In this document: positions 23,875 through 32,482 of the stretch, piece by piece
Layout of the letters: each line of letters starts with the position of its first letter
Numbering within the stretch: position 1 is the stretch's first letter
Source of the DNA: Shewanella benthica KT99
Lineage (GTDB): Bacteria > Pseudomonadota > Gammaproteobacteria > Enterobacterales > Shewanellaceae
Assembly (NCBI RefSeq): GCF_000172075.1
Contig: NZ_ABIC01000011.1
Span: 1 to 64,000, forward strand
Length of the DNA: 64,000 nt
Direction of reading: 5' to 3'
Notes under the pieces: model-generated
The model's input: the letters and a program-made list of their open reading frames with translations, nothing else
Databases searched by the model: none
Told to the model about the DNA's origin: nothing
Program-made: the position numbers and the translations under genes

Positions 23875-26709
23875 TTACAACTCTAAATCTTCCACCGGAT
23901 AACCGAGTGCTTTAATATCCGCCTCGATTAACGCTTTATCACCCACGATTAACACCAGCATACTCTTAAGATCTAACTGTTTTCTAGCCAGCTTATTCAA
24001 TTCATCTTTGCTGATTGAATTAGTGATCTTAGTTTGTTGCTTGGTGAAGTCTGTATCGAGTTGGTAACGCTGTATGCGGCGCATGAAACCCGCTTTTTGA
24101 TAGGGCGTCTCATAATCCAGTGCATTTCCCTGAGAAATTGAGGCCCGCATAAATGCCAACTCCTCATCCGTCATCCCCGACTGGCTGTATTTTTTAATTT
24201 CATCAAAAAACTCTACCAGGGCCAGAGATGTCACATCCGTTCTCACGCTTGCCTGGGCTTGATAAACCCCCTGCTCAATGCCACCGGAAAAGTAACTACG
24301 GGCACCATAGGTATAGCCTTTATCTTCGCGTAAGTTAAGGTTAATACGGCTATTGAAGGCACCACCTAAGGGATAATTCATCAGGTAAGATTTAAAGTAC
24401 TCGCCCGTTGCGTCATAGGGCAGCGCACGCTTACCAATCTTAATCACAGATTGCGCGGCGCCGGGCTTATCTAAAATATAGATAATTCCTCCCTGGAGTT
24501 TAGGTAAGTCAGCCAATTTAGGCAGAGACGTAGCTTCGCCTTTCCAATGACTAAAGCCAGCTAACTTATCCATGATTTCAGATTCACTCAGATCACTCAC
24601 CGCAATAATTTGTGCATTGCCGGCTCGATACTGCTTTTGATAGAAAGCGTTAATATCATCTAAGGTCAACGAAGAAACAGACTCTAAGGTGCCACTTCTG
24701 CTTACTCCCAATGGGCTATCACTGCCATACATCAAAGCATCGAAGGCGGTATTTGCCAAGAAATTAGGATCTGACATCATGTGTTGCAGACTCTGCAGTT
24801 GCTGCTGTTTCAGTCGGTCAAAATCTTCAGGTTTGAACGCCGGCTCAAATAATCTCTCCTGAGCGATTGCCAGAGTCTCATCGAGGCGTGAGGTCAAGGT
24901 CGAGATTTTCACATAACTCTGATAGGCACTGGAGCCGAACGAGACACTACTGCCTAGCATCTCTAATGCTTGAGCAAGCTCTTCTGAGCTGCGCTTCATA
25001 CTCGATTCATTGAGCATGGCAGCGGTTAAACCAGCAAGGCCCGCTTTTTCAACCGGTACAAGTCGGTGACCGCCATTAAGGTAAATAACCAACTCAACCG
25101 TTGGTGTCTCCTCACTTTCAGTGCCCATCACTTCAATATTATTGGCCAGCTTTCCAGTCCAAAGCTTGGGCACAGTAAGCACAGGCGCAGGTCCTGCACC
25201 CGGCATTATGCTACGATCGAATCCTGAGACAATTTGCTTATGGTCTGCCACCCCTTCTACCGCGATGTGGGATACAGTGAGCGCTGGGGGCGTGAAAGAA
25301 TCTTCATGGGCGATAAGCTGCTCTTGTCCCTCGGGCACCACGCTCATGACCACCATAGGTTTGTTCTTAATATACTTGTCGAATACCCGCATCACATCGG
25401 CCTTAGTCACGTTGGCATAGCGCTTAAGATCCGCTGAGATCATGTCCGGATTACCGAAGAAAGTCTGATTAAAGGCTAAGGTTGCCACCTTGTCCGATAC
25501 GCTCTGCAAACCGAAAATAGTCCCAGCTTCAAACTGCACTTTTACCTTCTTCAGGTCGTCATCGGTAACACCACGCTGCTCAAATTCGGCAATAGATTGC
25601 TTCATTCGCTTCTCGATGTCGGCTAAATTGCCTCCTTTAGCAGGATTAGCCAAGGCGAACATGGAGAACTGACAGGCTAACTCCTGACAAGGGTGATTCA
25701 CCCCAGCCTGAACCGCATAGCCATCTTTGACCAAATTTTTATAGAAGATTGAGGTCTTGCCGCCCCCTAAGATATTAGACAGCAGATCTAAGGCCGCCTC
25801 ATCTTGATGACGGGCATAAACGGTTGGAAAGGCGATGCGTAGCAAGGGAAGGTGAACCTTATCTTCCATCGAGATATAGCGAGTCTTATCTAAGGTCAAT
25901 AACTGCTTGTCATCGGCTTTGACTTCGGGACCTGCCGGGATCTCCCCAAAATACTGGTTAACCCAAGCTAAAGTCTGAAATTCATCGAAATCGCCCCCTA
26001 TGGTGAGAGTGGCATTGTTGGGGCCATACCAGCGCTGGAAGAAGTGTTTCACGTCATCGAGATTAGCGCGCTCCAAGTCATCCGGCCAACCTATGACAGG
26101 CCAAGAATACTGATGACCTTGGGGATAGAAGGCTTGATTAAATTTCTCGCCCATGCGCCCGTATGGCTGATTATCGATGCGCTGCGCTCTCTCATTCTTA
26201 ACCGTCTCACGCTGCACTTCAAACTTCTCCTCCGTCAAGGCTGGCAGGAAGAATCCCATACGATCAGACTCGAGCCAAAGCATCTTCTCTAGCTGATTAC
26301 TCGGTACCGTCTCAAAATAATTTGTTCTATCGGTATTGGTGGTGCCATTCAATGTACCACCGGCCTCGGTGACTGTCTTAAAATGCTGTTCATCGCCGAC
26401 ATGCTGCGATCCCTGAAACATCATGTGCTCAAATAGATGAGCGAAACCCGAACGACCTTCAAACTCTCTGGCAGAGCCCACGTGATAGGTCACATCCACA
26501 TGGACTAAAGGATCAGAGTCGTCATGATGGAGAATGACCGTGAGCCCATTGGCAAGCTGATACTTCTTGTAAGGGATGCCAATCTCAGACTCGGCAACCT
26601 TAACGGTTTCTAACAAGGTCACTCCCACAGGAAGATTGATTGGTGACTCTTGGCTGGCACAACCCGCCAAGGCAACCGAGATGGCTGCGGCTAATATCCA
26701 TTTTTTCAC
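23875..26709 (-). CDS. M16 family zinc metallopeptidase, lipoprotein
   Basis: 944-residue pitrilysin/insulinase-type peptidase, exported (MKKWILAAAISVALAGCASQ, lipobox LAGC) and probably anchored in the outer membrane, facing the periplasm. The inverted zinc motif HLFEH is at about residues 90-94 within FAHLFEHMMFQGS, with the third ligand Glu further on in ETVKNERAQR. Two M16 repeats follow, each active-like and inactive-like, ending in GKLANNIEVMG... and the second PLGGAFNSRINLNLREDKGY. It cuts small peptides. It stands alone on the minus strand. Confidence 0.92.
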   Translation of the reverse strand: MKKWILAAAISVALAGCASQESPINLPVGVTLLETVKVAESEIGIPYKKYQLANGLTVILHHDDSDPLVHVDVTYHVGSAREFEGRSGFAHLFEHMMFQGSQHVGDEQHFKTVTEAGGTLNGTTNTDRTNYFETVPSNQLEKMLWLESDRMGFFLPALTEEKFEVQRETVKNERAQRIDNQPYGRMGEKFNQAFYPQGHQYSWPVIGWPDDLERANLDDVKHFFQRWYGPNNATLTIGGDFDEFQTLAWVNQYFGEIPAGPEVKADDKQLLTLDKTRYISMEDKVHLPLLRIAFPTVYARHQDEAALDLLSNILGGGKTSIFYKNLVKDGYAVQAGVNHPCQELACQFSMFALANPAKGGNLADIEKRMKQSIAEFEQRGVTDDDLKKVKVQFEAGTIFGLQSVSDKVATLAFNQTFFGNPDMISADLKRYANVTKADVMRVFDKYIKNKPMVVMSVVPEGQEQLIAHEDSFTPPALTVSHIAVEGVADHKQIVSGFDRSIMPGAGPAPVLTVPKLWTGKLANNIEVMGTESEETPTVELVIYLNGGHRLVPVEKAGLAGLTAAMLNESSMKRSSEELAQALEMLGSSVSFGSSAYQSYVKISTLTSRLDETLAIAQERLFEPAFKPEDFDRLKQQQLQSLQHMMSDPNFLANTAFDALMYGSDSPLGVSRSGTLESVSSLTLDDINAFYQKQYRAGNAQIIAVSDLSESEIMDKLAGFSHWKGEATSLPKLADLPKLQGGIIYILDKPGAAQSVIKIGKRALPYDATGEYFKSYLMNYPLGGAFNSRINLNLREDKGYTYGARSYFSGGIEQGVYQAQASVRTDVTSLALVEFFDEIKKYSQSGMTDEELAFMRASISQGNALDYETPYQKAGFMRRIQRYQLDTDFTKQQTKITNSISKDELNKLARKQLDLKSMLVLIVGDKALIEADIKALGYPVEDLEL

Positions 26710-26745
26710 GTTAAAATCCTTAATATCAATTTACCCGTCACCCGT

Positions 26746-27168
26746 CTATAACCAATGAAGTGCAAGTCCGGCGACTAAAAAATAACGTACACTCTTACCT
26801 ATTAATATCATCAGAGTCGATCTGAGTAAGGGAAGTTTCATCCACCCTGCCAATAAACACAATAGGTCGCCAATAATTGGCATCCAGGCTAGCAACAAGG
26901 CCCAATATCCATATTTGTCTATGAGGTCGAGAGCACGCTTATATTTTCCTTTAGCCATCTCCTCCGGACTGCGGGCAAAACGACCCAAAGTCCCTAGATA
27001 ATAGCTGGTTATCGATCCGAATGTGTTGCCCACACTGGCTAGAATAACTAAGGCCAACCAGTTAGAACTGTCATCATTCAGTAATGCCACCAGTAAAACT
27101 TCTGATCCACCCGGTAACAAGGTTGCAGCAAGGAACGCCGCACTAAACATCAACCATAACTCTGTCAT
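26746..27168 (-). CDS. yqaA: YqaA/DedA-related membrane protein
   Basis: 140-residue inner-membrane protein of the YqaA branch of the DedA/SNARE-associated family. It has FSAAFLAATLLPGGSEVLLV and VGNTFGSITSYYLGTLGRFA, then YWALLLAWMPIIGDLLCLLA, the conserved glycine/proline membrane core of the family. E. coli YqaA is 142 residues. DedA relatives take part in lipid scrambling and membrane homeostasis; that role is not shown for YqaA. It follows the M16 gene start by 37 bases, reading the same way. Confidence 0.85.
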   Translation of the reverse strand: MTELWLMFSAAFLAATLLPGGSEVLLVALLNDDSSNWLALVILASVGNTFGSITSYYLGTLGRFARSPEEMAKGKYKRALDLIDKYGYWALLLAWMPIIGDLLCLLAGWMKLPLLRSTLMILIGKSVRYFLVAGLALHWL

Positions 27169-27432
27169 AAAAGCTTACCTAATGAAAAACGTATTTTTTT
27201 GTGATAAACCAAGATAAAAAATCCATGTTGCTCAAGTGTTAATAGTTAAAGTTATTAAAACAAACTTACTTATCACAATAAGTTATAACGAAATCGATTT
27301 GTTTTGCAAGCCACTCTGTCTATACAATGCAGCATCGGATAATAGTCTGATCTCATTTTGTTCTAAAAAGGCTTAGGCTAGCATCCAGCACTTTTTTGAA
27401 TGTTAATAATAAAAATCACTTGGAATTACATA

Positions 27433-28686
27433 ATGTGGCAAACCATTAAGCAGATCCCCTTTTGGCAGAAAGTCTTAGCAGGCTTTGTTTTAGGGGCAAT
27501 GATAGGGGTGATCTTTGGCGAGTCAGCCACAGTACTTAAACCCCTAGGCGACCTCTTTATCGGCGCCATCAAGATGTTAGTGGCACCTTTGGTATTTTGT
27601 GCCATCGTTGTTAGCATCACAGCACTAGGCTCACAGGTGAGCCTGAAGCGCTTAAGCTTTAAAACGTTAGCCATGTTTATGTTTACTGGGACTCTAGCCT
27701 CCTTAATAGGCTTAACCGTAGGCTCGCTTATCGACATGGGCGGCAGCATGGATCTGGTCGCAACAGAAGTGAGAGAGCGTCATGTTCCCGGCTTTGCACA
27801 GGTATTGTTGGATATGATCCCGGTCAACCCCTTCGCCTCACTGGCCGAAGGCAAGGTACTGCAGATCATCGTATTTGCGGCATTGATAGGCATAGCCATC
27901 AACAAGGTGGGTGAGAAGGCCGAGCCATTGAAACGCACCTTCGAAGCGGGTGCTGAAGTCATGTTCCAACTGACCCGCATGGTCCTACAATTGACTCCTA
28001 TCGGTGTGTTTGGCTTGATGGCCTGGATCGTGGGTCAATATGGTCTGTCTACCCTGTTGCCTTTAGGAAAATTCATCGCAGCCATCTATATCGCGGCCTT
28101 AATCCATATCATCTTCGTCTATGGTGGCTTGATTAAGTTTGTCGCTAAACTTAGCCCACTGCAATTTTTCCGTAAAGCCATACCAGCACAAATTGTTGCA
28201 TTTACCACGGCTTCCAGCTTCGGTACTCTGCCAGCCAGTACACGCTGCACCGAGTCCATGGGTGTCTCGAAACGCTATAGCTCCTTCGTATTGCCTCTTG
28301 GCGCAACCATGAACATGGACGGCTGTGGTGGTATTTATCCGGCAATTGCGGCTATATTCATCGCTCAGATTTATGGCATTACACTGGATATGACTGATTA
28401 CATGCTTATCGCGGTTACTGCAACGGTGGCCTCAGTAGGCACGGCAGGTGTACCCGGTAGTGCTATGGTCATGTTATCAGTGACTCTGGGGGTCGTCGGT
28501 TTACCCTTAGAAGGCATCGCCTTCATCGCTGCCATCGATCGTATTATCGATATGATTCGAACCAGCACCAACGTGACTGGCGATATGATGACAGCAGTGG
28601 TCATCGGTAAGTCTGAGGGGCAATTTGATGAAGCGCAGTTCTACGCCGCAGAAGATGAGCCCTTAAAGCAACAAGCAAGGAATTAA
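27433..28686 (+). CDS. Dicarboxylate/amino acid:cation symporter (DAACS)
   Basis: Na+- or H+-coupled inner-membrane symporter for glutamate, aspartate or C4-dicarboxylates. The start at 27433 (MWQTIKQIPFWQKV) is chosen over an ATG-like start 11 codons earlier because the upstream residues are not family-like. 417 residues, about eight spans and two re-entrant hairpins. Marks: IGAIKMLVAPLVFCAIV, the hairpin SFGTLPASTRC, GATMNMDGCGG (NMDG cation/substrate site), GVPGSAMVML and IDRIIDMIRTSTNVTGD. Substrate is not decidable here. Confidence 0.92.
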   Translation: MWQTIKQIPFWQKVLAGFVLGAMIGVIFGESATVLKPLGDLFIGAIKMLVAPLVFCAIVVSITALGSQVSLKRLSFKTLAMFMFTGTLASLIGLTVGSLIDMGGSMDLVATEVRERHVPGFAQVLLDMIPVNPFASLAEGKVLQIIVFAALIGIAINKVGEKAEPLKRTFEAGAEVMFQLTRMVLQLTPIGVFGLMAWIVGQYGLSTLLPLGKFIAAIYIAALIHIIFVYGGLIKFVAKLSPLQFFRKAIPAQIVAFTTASSFGTLPASTRCTESMGVSKRYSSFVLPLGATMNMDGCGGIYPAIAAIFIAQIYGITLDMTDYMLIAVTATVASVGTAGVPGSAMVMLSVTLGVVGLPLEGIAFIAAIDRIIDMIRTSTNVTGDMMTAVVIGKSEGQFDEAQFYAAEDEPLKQQARN

Positions 28687-28706
28687 GCCTGCTAATTCCC
28701 GCTGTT

Positions 28707-28735
28707 AAAACAAGCCGCTGTCGCGGCTTGTTTTC
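28707..28735 (+). terminator. Terminator of the DAACS gene
   Basis: AAAACAAGCCGC - TGTC - GCGGCTTGTTTT, a perfect 12-base stem ending in Ts. Confidence 0.92.
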
Positions 28736-28757
28736 GAATAGCCGGTTCAAAATCAGT

Positions 28758-28825
28758 CGGTTTGCCTACAGAACTTTGAATTCCTACTGAAAGATCAGAT
28801 ATTTAGTTGGATTGGTATTATACTT
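28758..28825. repeat. Right-end fragment of a MITE-like repeat
   Basis: TTGCCTACAGAACTTTGAAT and the following bases to GGTATTATA match the right terminal segment of the larger element at 29932-30493 over about 60 bases. It lies directly before the small membrane-protein gene at 28882 and may carry its promoter. Confidence 0.8.
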
Positions 28826-28881
28826 ACCCCACCAGAAACTTGGGCTTACAAAGCCTGACTTGCAACACTGAAGGATACACA

Positions 28882-29067
28882 ATGGCAAAAGTCTTTCTGC
28901 TCCCTATTTTTCTTTGTCTGTTATGGACACTTTTTTTGCATTTCAACGGTGTGTCCATTAAGCAAGGCAAGAAAGGTTTCATCTATATCATAGCCATTAG
29001 CGCAACGGTGATCCTCTCTCTGGGACTGTTACTCTGGGTGACTGCCGAGCAAAACATTCGCCATTAG
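28882..29067 (+). CDS. Small two-span membrane protein
   Basis: 61 residues, start at 28882 with a clear GAAGGA site seven bases before the ATG (an earlier in-frame start would read through MITE sequence). Two hydrophobic segments: about 4-19 (VFLLPIFLCLLWTLFL) and 32-55 (FIYIIAISATVILSLGLLLW), joined by the polar HFNGVSIKQGKKG. I recall similar small proteins in Shewanella but no function. It could be a membrane-complex subunit. Confidence 0.65.
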   Translation: MAKVFLLPIFLCLLWTLFLHFNGVSIKQGKKGFIYIIAISATVILSLGLLLWVTAEQNIRH

Positions 29068-29238
29068 TTTTCTGCTCCACACCCATAGCCTGGTCTCATC
29101 AGTTTAGTATTTAGCGCTTCTTAACTGTCGAATAATCGCTATCGAATAGGGATTAATTGGAAATCTTGCCGCATTTATAGTATAAGCTCACACAAATCTG
29201 CTTTATCCCATTTCTAATCGTTAACTCTGGAACAAATC

Positions 29239-29574
29239 ATGTCAGATAAGTTTTTCTTCATGGGGCGTAAAACTCCAAAACCTAAGCACGAAAGCTATGG
29301 CTTTAACACTAAGCGCATCCAGAAAGCTGGCACCAATCAAAACCCATTGAGTTTATCTGTGGTTTCAGATGAGCGTAAGTCAGAGGTAGAGGTCATTCTT
29401 GAACAGCATGGGCTATTGGCAAACATAGAAGTCAATGCCGAGGGAGTTGAAAACATCGCCGAATTAGACGGCATCTTAAACAAGCCTGTCACGATTCGAT
29501 TCGAGAAAACCCCCAGCAGGAATGAGCCTTGTCCCTGTGGTAGCGGTAAGAAATATAAGAAGTGTTGTGGTTAG
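29239..29574 (+). CDS. SEC-C motif protein, PBPRA1643 family
   Basis: 111-residue cytoplasmic protein ending in a zinc-binding SEC-C motif, [15 protein letters not shown], like the tail of SecA. The front part ([20 protein letters not shown]) and the middle domain ([20 protein letters not shown]) match the PBPRA1643 SWIM/SEC-C family of Vibrio, Photobacterium and Shewanella. The role is unknown; the zinc knuckle suggests binding of a ribosome or protein partner. It is monocistronic, with a terminator 30 bases after the stop. Confidence 0.88.
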   Translation: MSDKFFFMGRKTPKPKHESYGFNTKRIQKAGTNQNPLSLSVVSDERKSEVEVILEQHGLLANIEVNAEGVENIAELDGILNKPVTIRFEKTPSRNEPCPCGSGKKYKKCCG

Positions 29575-29601
29575 TGTTTTTCCATATTAAGCGCGACACT
29601 G

Positions 29602-29642
29602 TAAAGCCACTGAACTCTCTGAGACTCTGGCTTTATTTTTTA
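29602..29642 (+). terminator. Terminator after the SEC-C gene
   Basis: AAAGCCA and TGGCTTT enclose a 19-base loop with an inner ACTC/GAGA pairing, followed by ATTTTTT. Confidence 0.7.
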
Positions 29643-29673
29643 TCGATCAAGTTATCGCTTGCTAATACCAATC

Positions 29674-29871
29674 CTATTCTTTATTGACCAAGCTTTCTGA
29701 GATACAGGTTAAGTGCATCTCTAATTCACCTTCCGTGGTTGGCATAGTGTCTAATTCAAATAATAGCGGGCTGCTGCCGTTAAGCATGAACACAGCGGTC
29801 TCTCCATGAGCATAGTGAAACCACTTGCCGTTGATGCACAGGTCGGTATAGCAGTCGGGTAATAATTCCAT
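29674..29871 (-). CDS. Small uncharacterised protein
   Basis: 65 residues, MELLPDCYTDLCINGKWFHY, then AHGETAVFMLNGSSPLLFEL and DTMPTTEGELEMHLTCISES. Not membrane-bound; two or three Cys. No family recognised, though the regular composition and a TCCATG start context suggest a real gene. Its 3' end lies close to a weak MITE-like sequence (29663-29690). Confidence 0.4.
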   Translation of the reverse strand: MELLPDCYTDLCINGKWFHYAHGETAVFMLNGSSPLLFELDTMPTTEGELEMHLTCISESLVNKE

Positions 29872-29931
29872 GGAGATGCCTCTTATTATTTTACGACATC
29901 TTGGTGCCGTCAGGTTATCGTTCTGAGTAAC

Positions 29932-30493
29932 TTATACCATTCCATATAAGTATCTGGTCAGTTCAGAGACTCTCAGTTTTTTCAATTCAAGGCACATTGA
30001 TGAGGAAATGGTTATTCCCTTTTAAGTCAATGTAACGCAGAAGTGGAAACACTGAGAGCCTCACGTAGTGCGGGGTGCAAAGCCCTTTATGCTACGTTGA
30101 ATATTCTCGATATACGACTGCATGGTCTATTTTGTTCCATACAAAATAAGACATTTCCCTGACCCATAGGGATATGGGAAATGTCTTGAAAGCGTATGGA
30201 ACGCTTAAGACCATGGAGGTCAGATGCAGGAGGTACGAGCCCATGGACGGGTGAAGGTAGAATAATGCAGGAGCAATTATCGAGAGCAACGCAGGAGCTT
30301 GTTGCCGAGAATAACTATTAGCTTCAAACATCCGCAAGCCACATGGATGTGGTGAATGTCTATATTGCACGACTATAGGGATATAGGAGGTAGAGTAACG
30401 CAGGAGCTGTTACCGAGGAGCAATATATAGACCTTGCCTACAGCGCTTTGAACTCCCGCTGAATGATCAGATACTTACTCGGAATGGTATTAA
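29932..30493. mobile_element. MITE-like element with imperfect terminal inverted repeats
   Basis: The left end TTATACCATTCCATATAAGT is mirrored by the right end, whose reverse complement reads TTAATACCATTCCGAGTAAG. Inverted similarity extends about 40 bases each side. The left 120 bases (TTCAAGGC...GAGGAAATGGTTATTCC...CGCAGAAGTGG) match the element at 39492-39762. The core carries GCAGGAGC direct repeats (at 30227, 30265 and 30289) and no transposase gene. It would need an outside transposase to move. Confidence 0.7.
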
Positions 30494-30576
30494 TCACTGT
30501 CACCGTGATTTGGTTCACCTTTATAACACCTTAAATACCTTATAGGGGTGTTGATCTGAATCAATACAGATGGAGT

Positions 30577-30610
30577 TATACCATTCCGAGTAAGTATCTG
30601 GATGGTATTA
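30577..30610. repeat. Collapsed MITE end (both tips joined)
   Basis: TTATACCATTCCGAGTAAGT and CTG are followed at once by GATGGTATTA, so a left tip and a right tip of the same element are joined without a core. It is placed immediately before the stop of the PilZ-like gene. Confidence 0.65.
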
Positions 30611-31207
30611 GGGTGCCAAACCTATGCTTCGATACAAGTCGGCATTCCTACTGCGATGAAGATTAAACAAAAACTTCTTTATCGATTCTTGCCCATGACC
30701 TAAACATTTAAATTTTGCGGCAAAGATATGACTATTGACTCTCACGGGTTCCAACTCCAGCTCGACGCGAGGCTGATTAGGAAGACGTAAAGTCAACACC
30801 TTGCCAAACAAGCTCTCTCTGGGATAGCTAACACCTTGCATACTCACCATGAGTCCCGTCGAAGAGAGAGATAGGATATCCACCAGTAACTTGTCTGCTT
30901 GATCCCATAGGGTCACATCTATGGGGGTGTTCACCCGCCAACTCCTATCATAGCCATTGATATCGATCACTTCAGGCGTGCCTAAGTTAGGTTTAAATCC
31001 ACCAAATTCATCTAATTCAAGGTGCAAGGGGATCCATAGCTTATAACCCTCGCCTTGTGCTAACAGGGTTAAACTTGATTGACTCAGGATCGCGGCTAAA
31101 CCACTAGGAATTTGGGTTTGAACTGCGATGGTATGAAGGTTCACCTCGGATTGTCTTTCAGAAAAGAGTTGTTTGAAAAAATTCACTTCATCTGTTGAGA
31201 AATCCAT
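30608..31207 (-). CDS. PilZ-like domain protein (putative c-di-GMP receptor)
   Basis: 199 residues from the ATG at 31207 (MDFSTDEVNFFKQLFSERQS); a longer form begins 20 codons upstream but has no clear ribosome site. The first 85 residues are an unnamed domain. Then comes a PilZ-like barrel with RSWRVNTPIDVTLWDQ and ILSLSSTGLMVSM, echoing the RxxxR and (D/N)xSxxG motifs. Only one Arg of the pair is convincing and the Asp is a Leu, so c-di-GMP binding is uncertain. Possible role in motility or surface control. It lies just downstream of the oad operon terminator. Confidence 0.6.
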   Translation of the reverse strand: MDFSTDEVNFFKQLFSERQSEVNLHTIAVQTQIPSGLAAILSQSSLTLLAQGEGYKLWIPLHLELDEFGGFKPNLGTPEVIDINGYDRSWRVNTPIDVTLWDQADKLLVDILSLSSTGLMVSMQGVSYPRESLFGKVLTLRLPNQPRVELELEPVRVNSHIFAAKFKCLGHGQESIKKFLFNLHRSRNADLYRSIGLAP

Positions 31208-31297
31208 ATCTACTTCGATGTAAAAGAATGGTGGTTTGATTATAAAACGTTCAATTTGTAACTTCAATAAGTACTTGTGTAAACTGACAATTTAAAC

Positions 31298-31322
31298 ATA
31301 AAAAACCCATCGAAAGATGGGC
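31298..31322 (-). terminator. Terminator of the oad operon
   Basis: GCCCATC - TTTC - GATGGGTTTTTTA on the minus strand, 22 bases beyond the oadB stop. Confidence 0.88.
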
Positions 31323-31344
31323 TTCAAGTCTACAAACTGATTGT

Positions 31345-32475
31345 TTATCCCAGTACGGCGATTAATACCCCTGCGGCTACGGCTGAGCCAAGTACTCCAG
31401 CCACATTAGGGCCCATGGCGTGCATCAACAGATAATTATGTTGATTCGCTTCCAACCCCACCTTGTTAACCACTCTCGCAGCCATGGGCACTGCAGAGAC
31501 TCCTGCGGCACCAATCAGCGGGTTAATCTTACCCCCTGACAACTTATTCATTAGCTTAGCCATCAAGACGCCAGTTGCCGTGCCTATGGCGAAGGCTATC
31601 GCGCCGAGTACCAAGATCCCTAAGGTCTCGAGTTGCAGAAATTTATCGGCAGATAACTTAGAGCCAACAGCCAAACCTAGGAAGATGGTGACTATGTTGA
31701 TAAGTTCATTTTGAGCCGTGTTCGACAATCTATCAACCACACCGGACTCCCGCATCAAGTTGCCCAGGCAGAACATGCCTACCAGAGGCGTCGCTGCCGG
31801 CAGAAACAAGATAGTGAGTCCCAGCACCATCAGCGGAAAAATGATCTTCTCTTTCTTACTCACTTCACGCAGCTGCTCCATCTTTATCTGACGCTCAGAC
31901 TCAGTGGTTAACAATCTCATGATAGGTGGCTGGATCAAAGGAACCAGGGCCATATAAGAGTATGCAGCAACCGCAATGGCTCCCAAGAGCTCAGGGGCAA
32001 GTTTAGAAGCTAAGAAGATGGCGGTAGGACCGTCGGCACCACCGATGATCGCGATGGCACCTGCATCTTTCATGCTGAATTCAAAACCAGGTACCCAGTT
32101 AAGCGCGATTGCACCGATTAAGGTAGCAAAAATACCGAACTGAGCCGCCGCGCCTAACAACAGCATCTTAGGATTGGCGATTAGCGCACCAAAATCGGTT
32201 AATGCACCAACGCCCATGAAGATAAGCAGAGGAAACACCCCAGTTTCGATGCCGACATGATAGGCAAGAAACAGTAAGCCCCCTTCATCGATGAAGCCAC
32301 CATTGGGAATATTGGCCAAGATAGCCCCGAAGCCTATTGGCAATAACAACAGAGGTTCAAATCCCTTCACGATAGCCAAAAAGAGCAACAAGGCACCGAC
32401 GGCCATCATAAAGACTTGGCCAGCGGTAAAATTAGCAATTCCAGATGCGGCCCAAAAAGCAATTAATCCTTCCAT
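31345..32475 (-). CDS. oadB: Oxaloacetate decarboxylase beta chain (Na+ pump)
   Basis: Integral inner-membrane subunit that decarboxylates carboxybiotin and exports two Na+ per turnover. 376 residues with about nine spans. Signatures: [38 protein letters not shown], and [20 protein letters not shown] (the sodium-site Asp in the IGGADGPT segment), and near the C-terminus [13 protein letters not shown] and [15 protein letters not shown]. Third gene of oadGAB; 7 bases separate it from oadA. Confidence 0.96.
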   Translation of the reverse strand: MEGLIAFWAASGIANFTAGQVFMMAVGALLLFLAIVKGFEPLLLLPIGFGAILANIPNGGFIDEGGLLFLAYHVGIETGVFPLLIFMGVGALTDFGALIANPKMLLLGAAAQFGIFATLIGAIALNWVPGFEFSMKDAGAIAIIGGADGPTAIFLASKLAPELLGAIAVAAYSYMALVPLIQPPIMRLLTTESERQIKMEQLREVSKKEKIIFPLMVLGLTILFLPAATPLVGMFCLGNLMRESGVVDRLSNTAQNELINIVTIFLGLAVGSKLSADKFLQLETLGILVLGAIAFAIGTATGVLMAKLMNKLSGGKINPLIGAAGVSAVPMAARVVNKVGLEANQHNYLLMHAMGPNVAGVLGSAVAAGVLIAVLG

Positions 32476-32482
32476 GAGACTC

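Noticed and set aside
29663-29690. AATACCAATCCTATTC as a further MITE left end
   Set aside because: Only about 10 bases match the family ends and no partner end lies at the expected distance.
30092-30370. 92-codon minus-strand ORF inside the MITE-like element
   Set aside because: It is made of repeat-element sequence, has no ribosome site and no protein-like composition; it is a by-product of the repeat.
30227-30440. Direct repeats of GCAGGAGC as a CRISPR or iteron set
   Set aside because: Only a few short copies with irregular spacing, all inside the MITE core; no replication gene is present.
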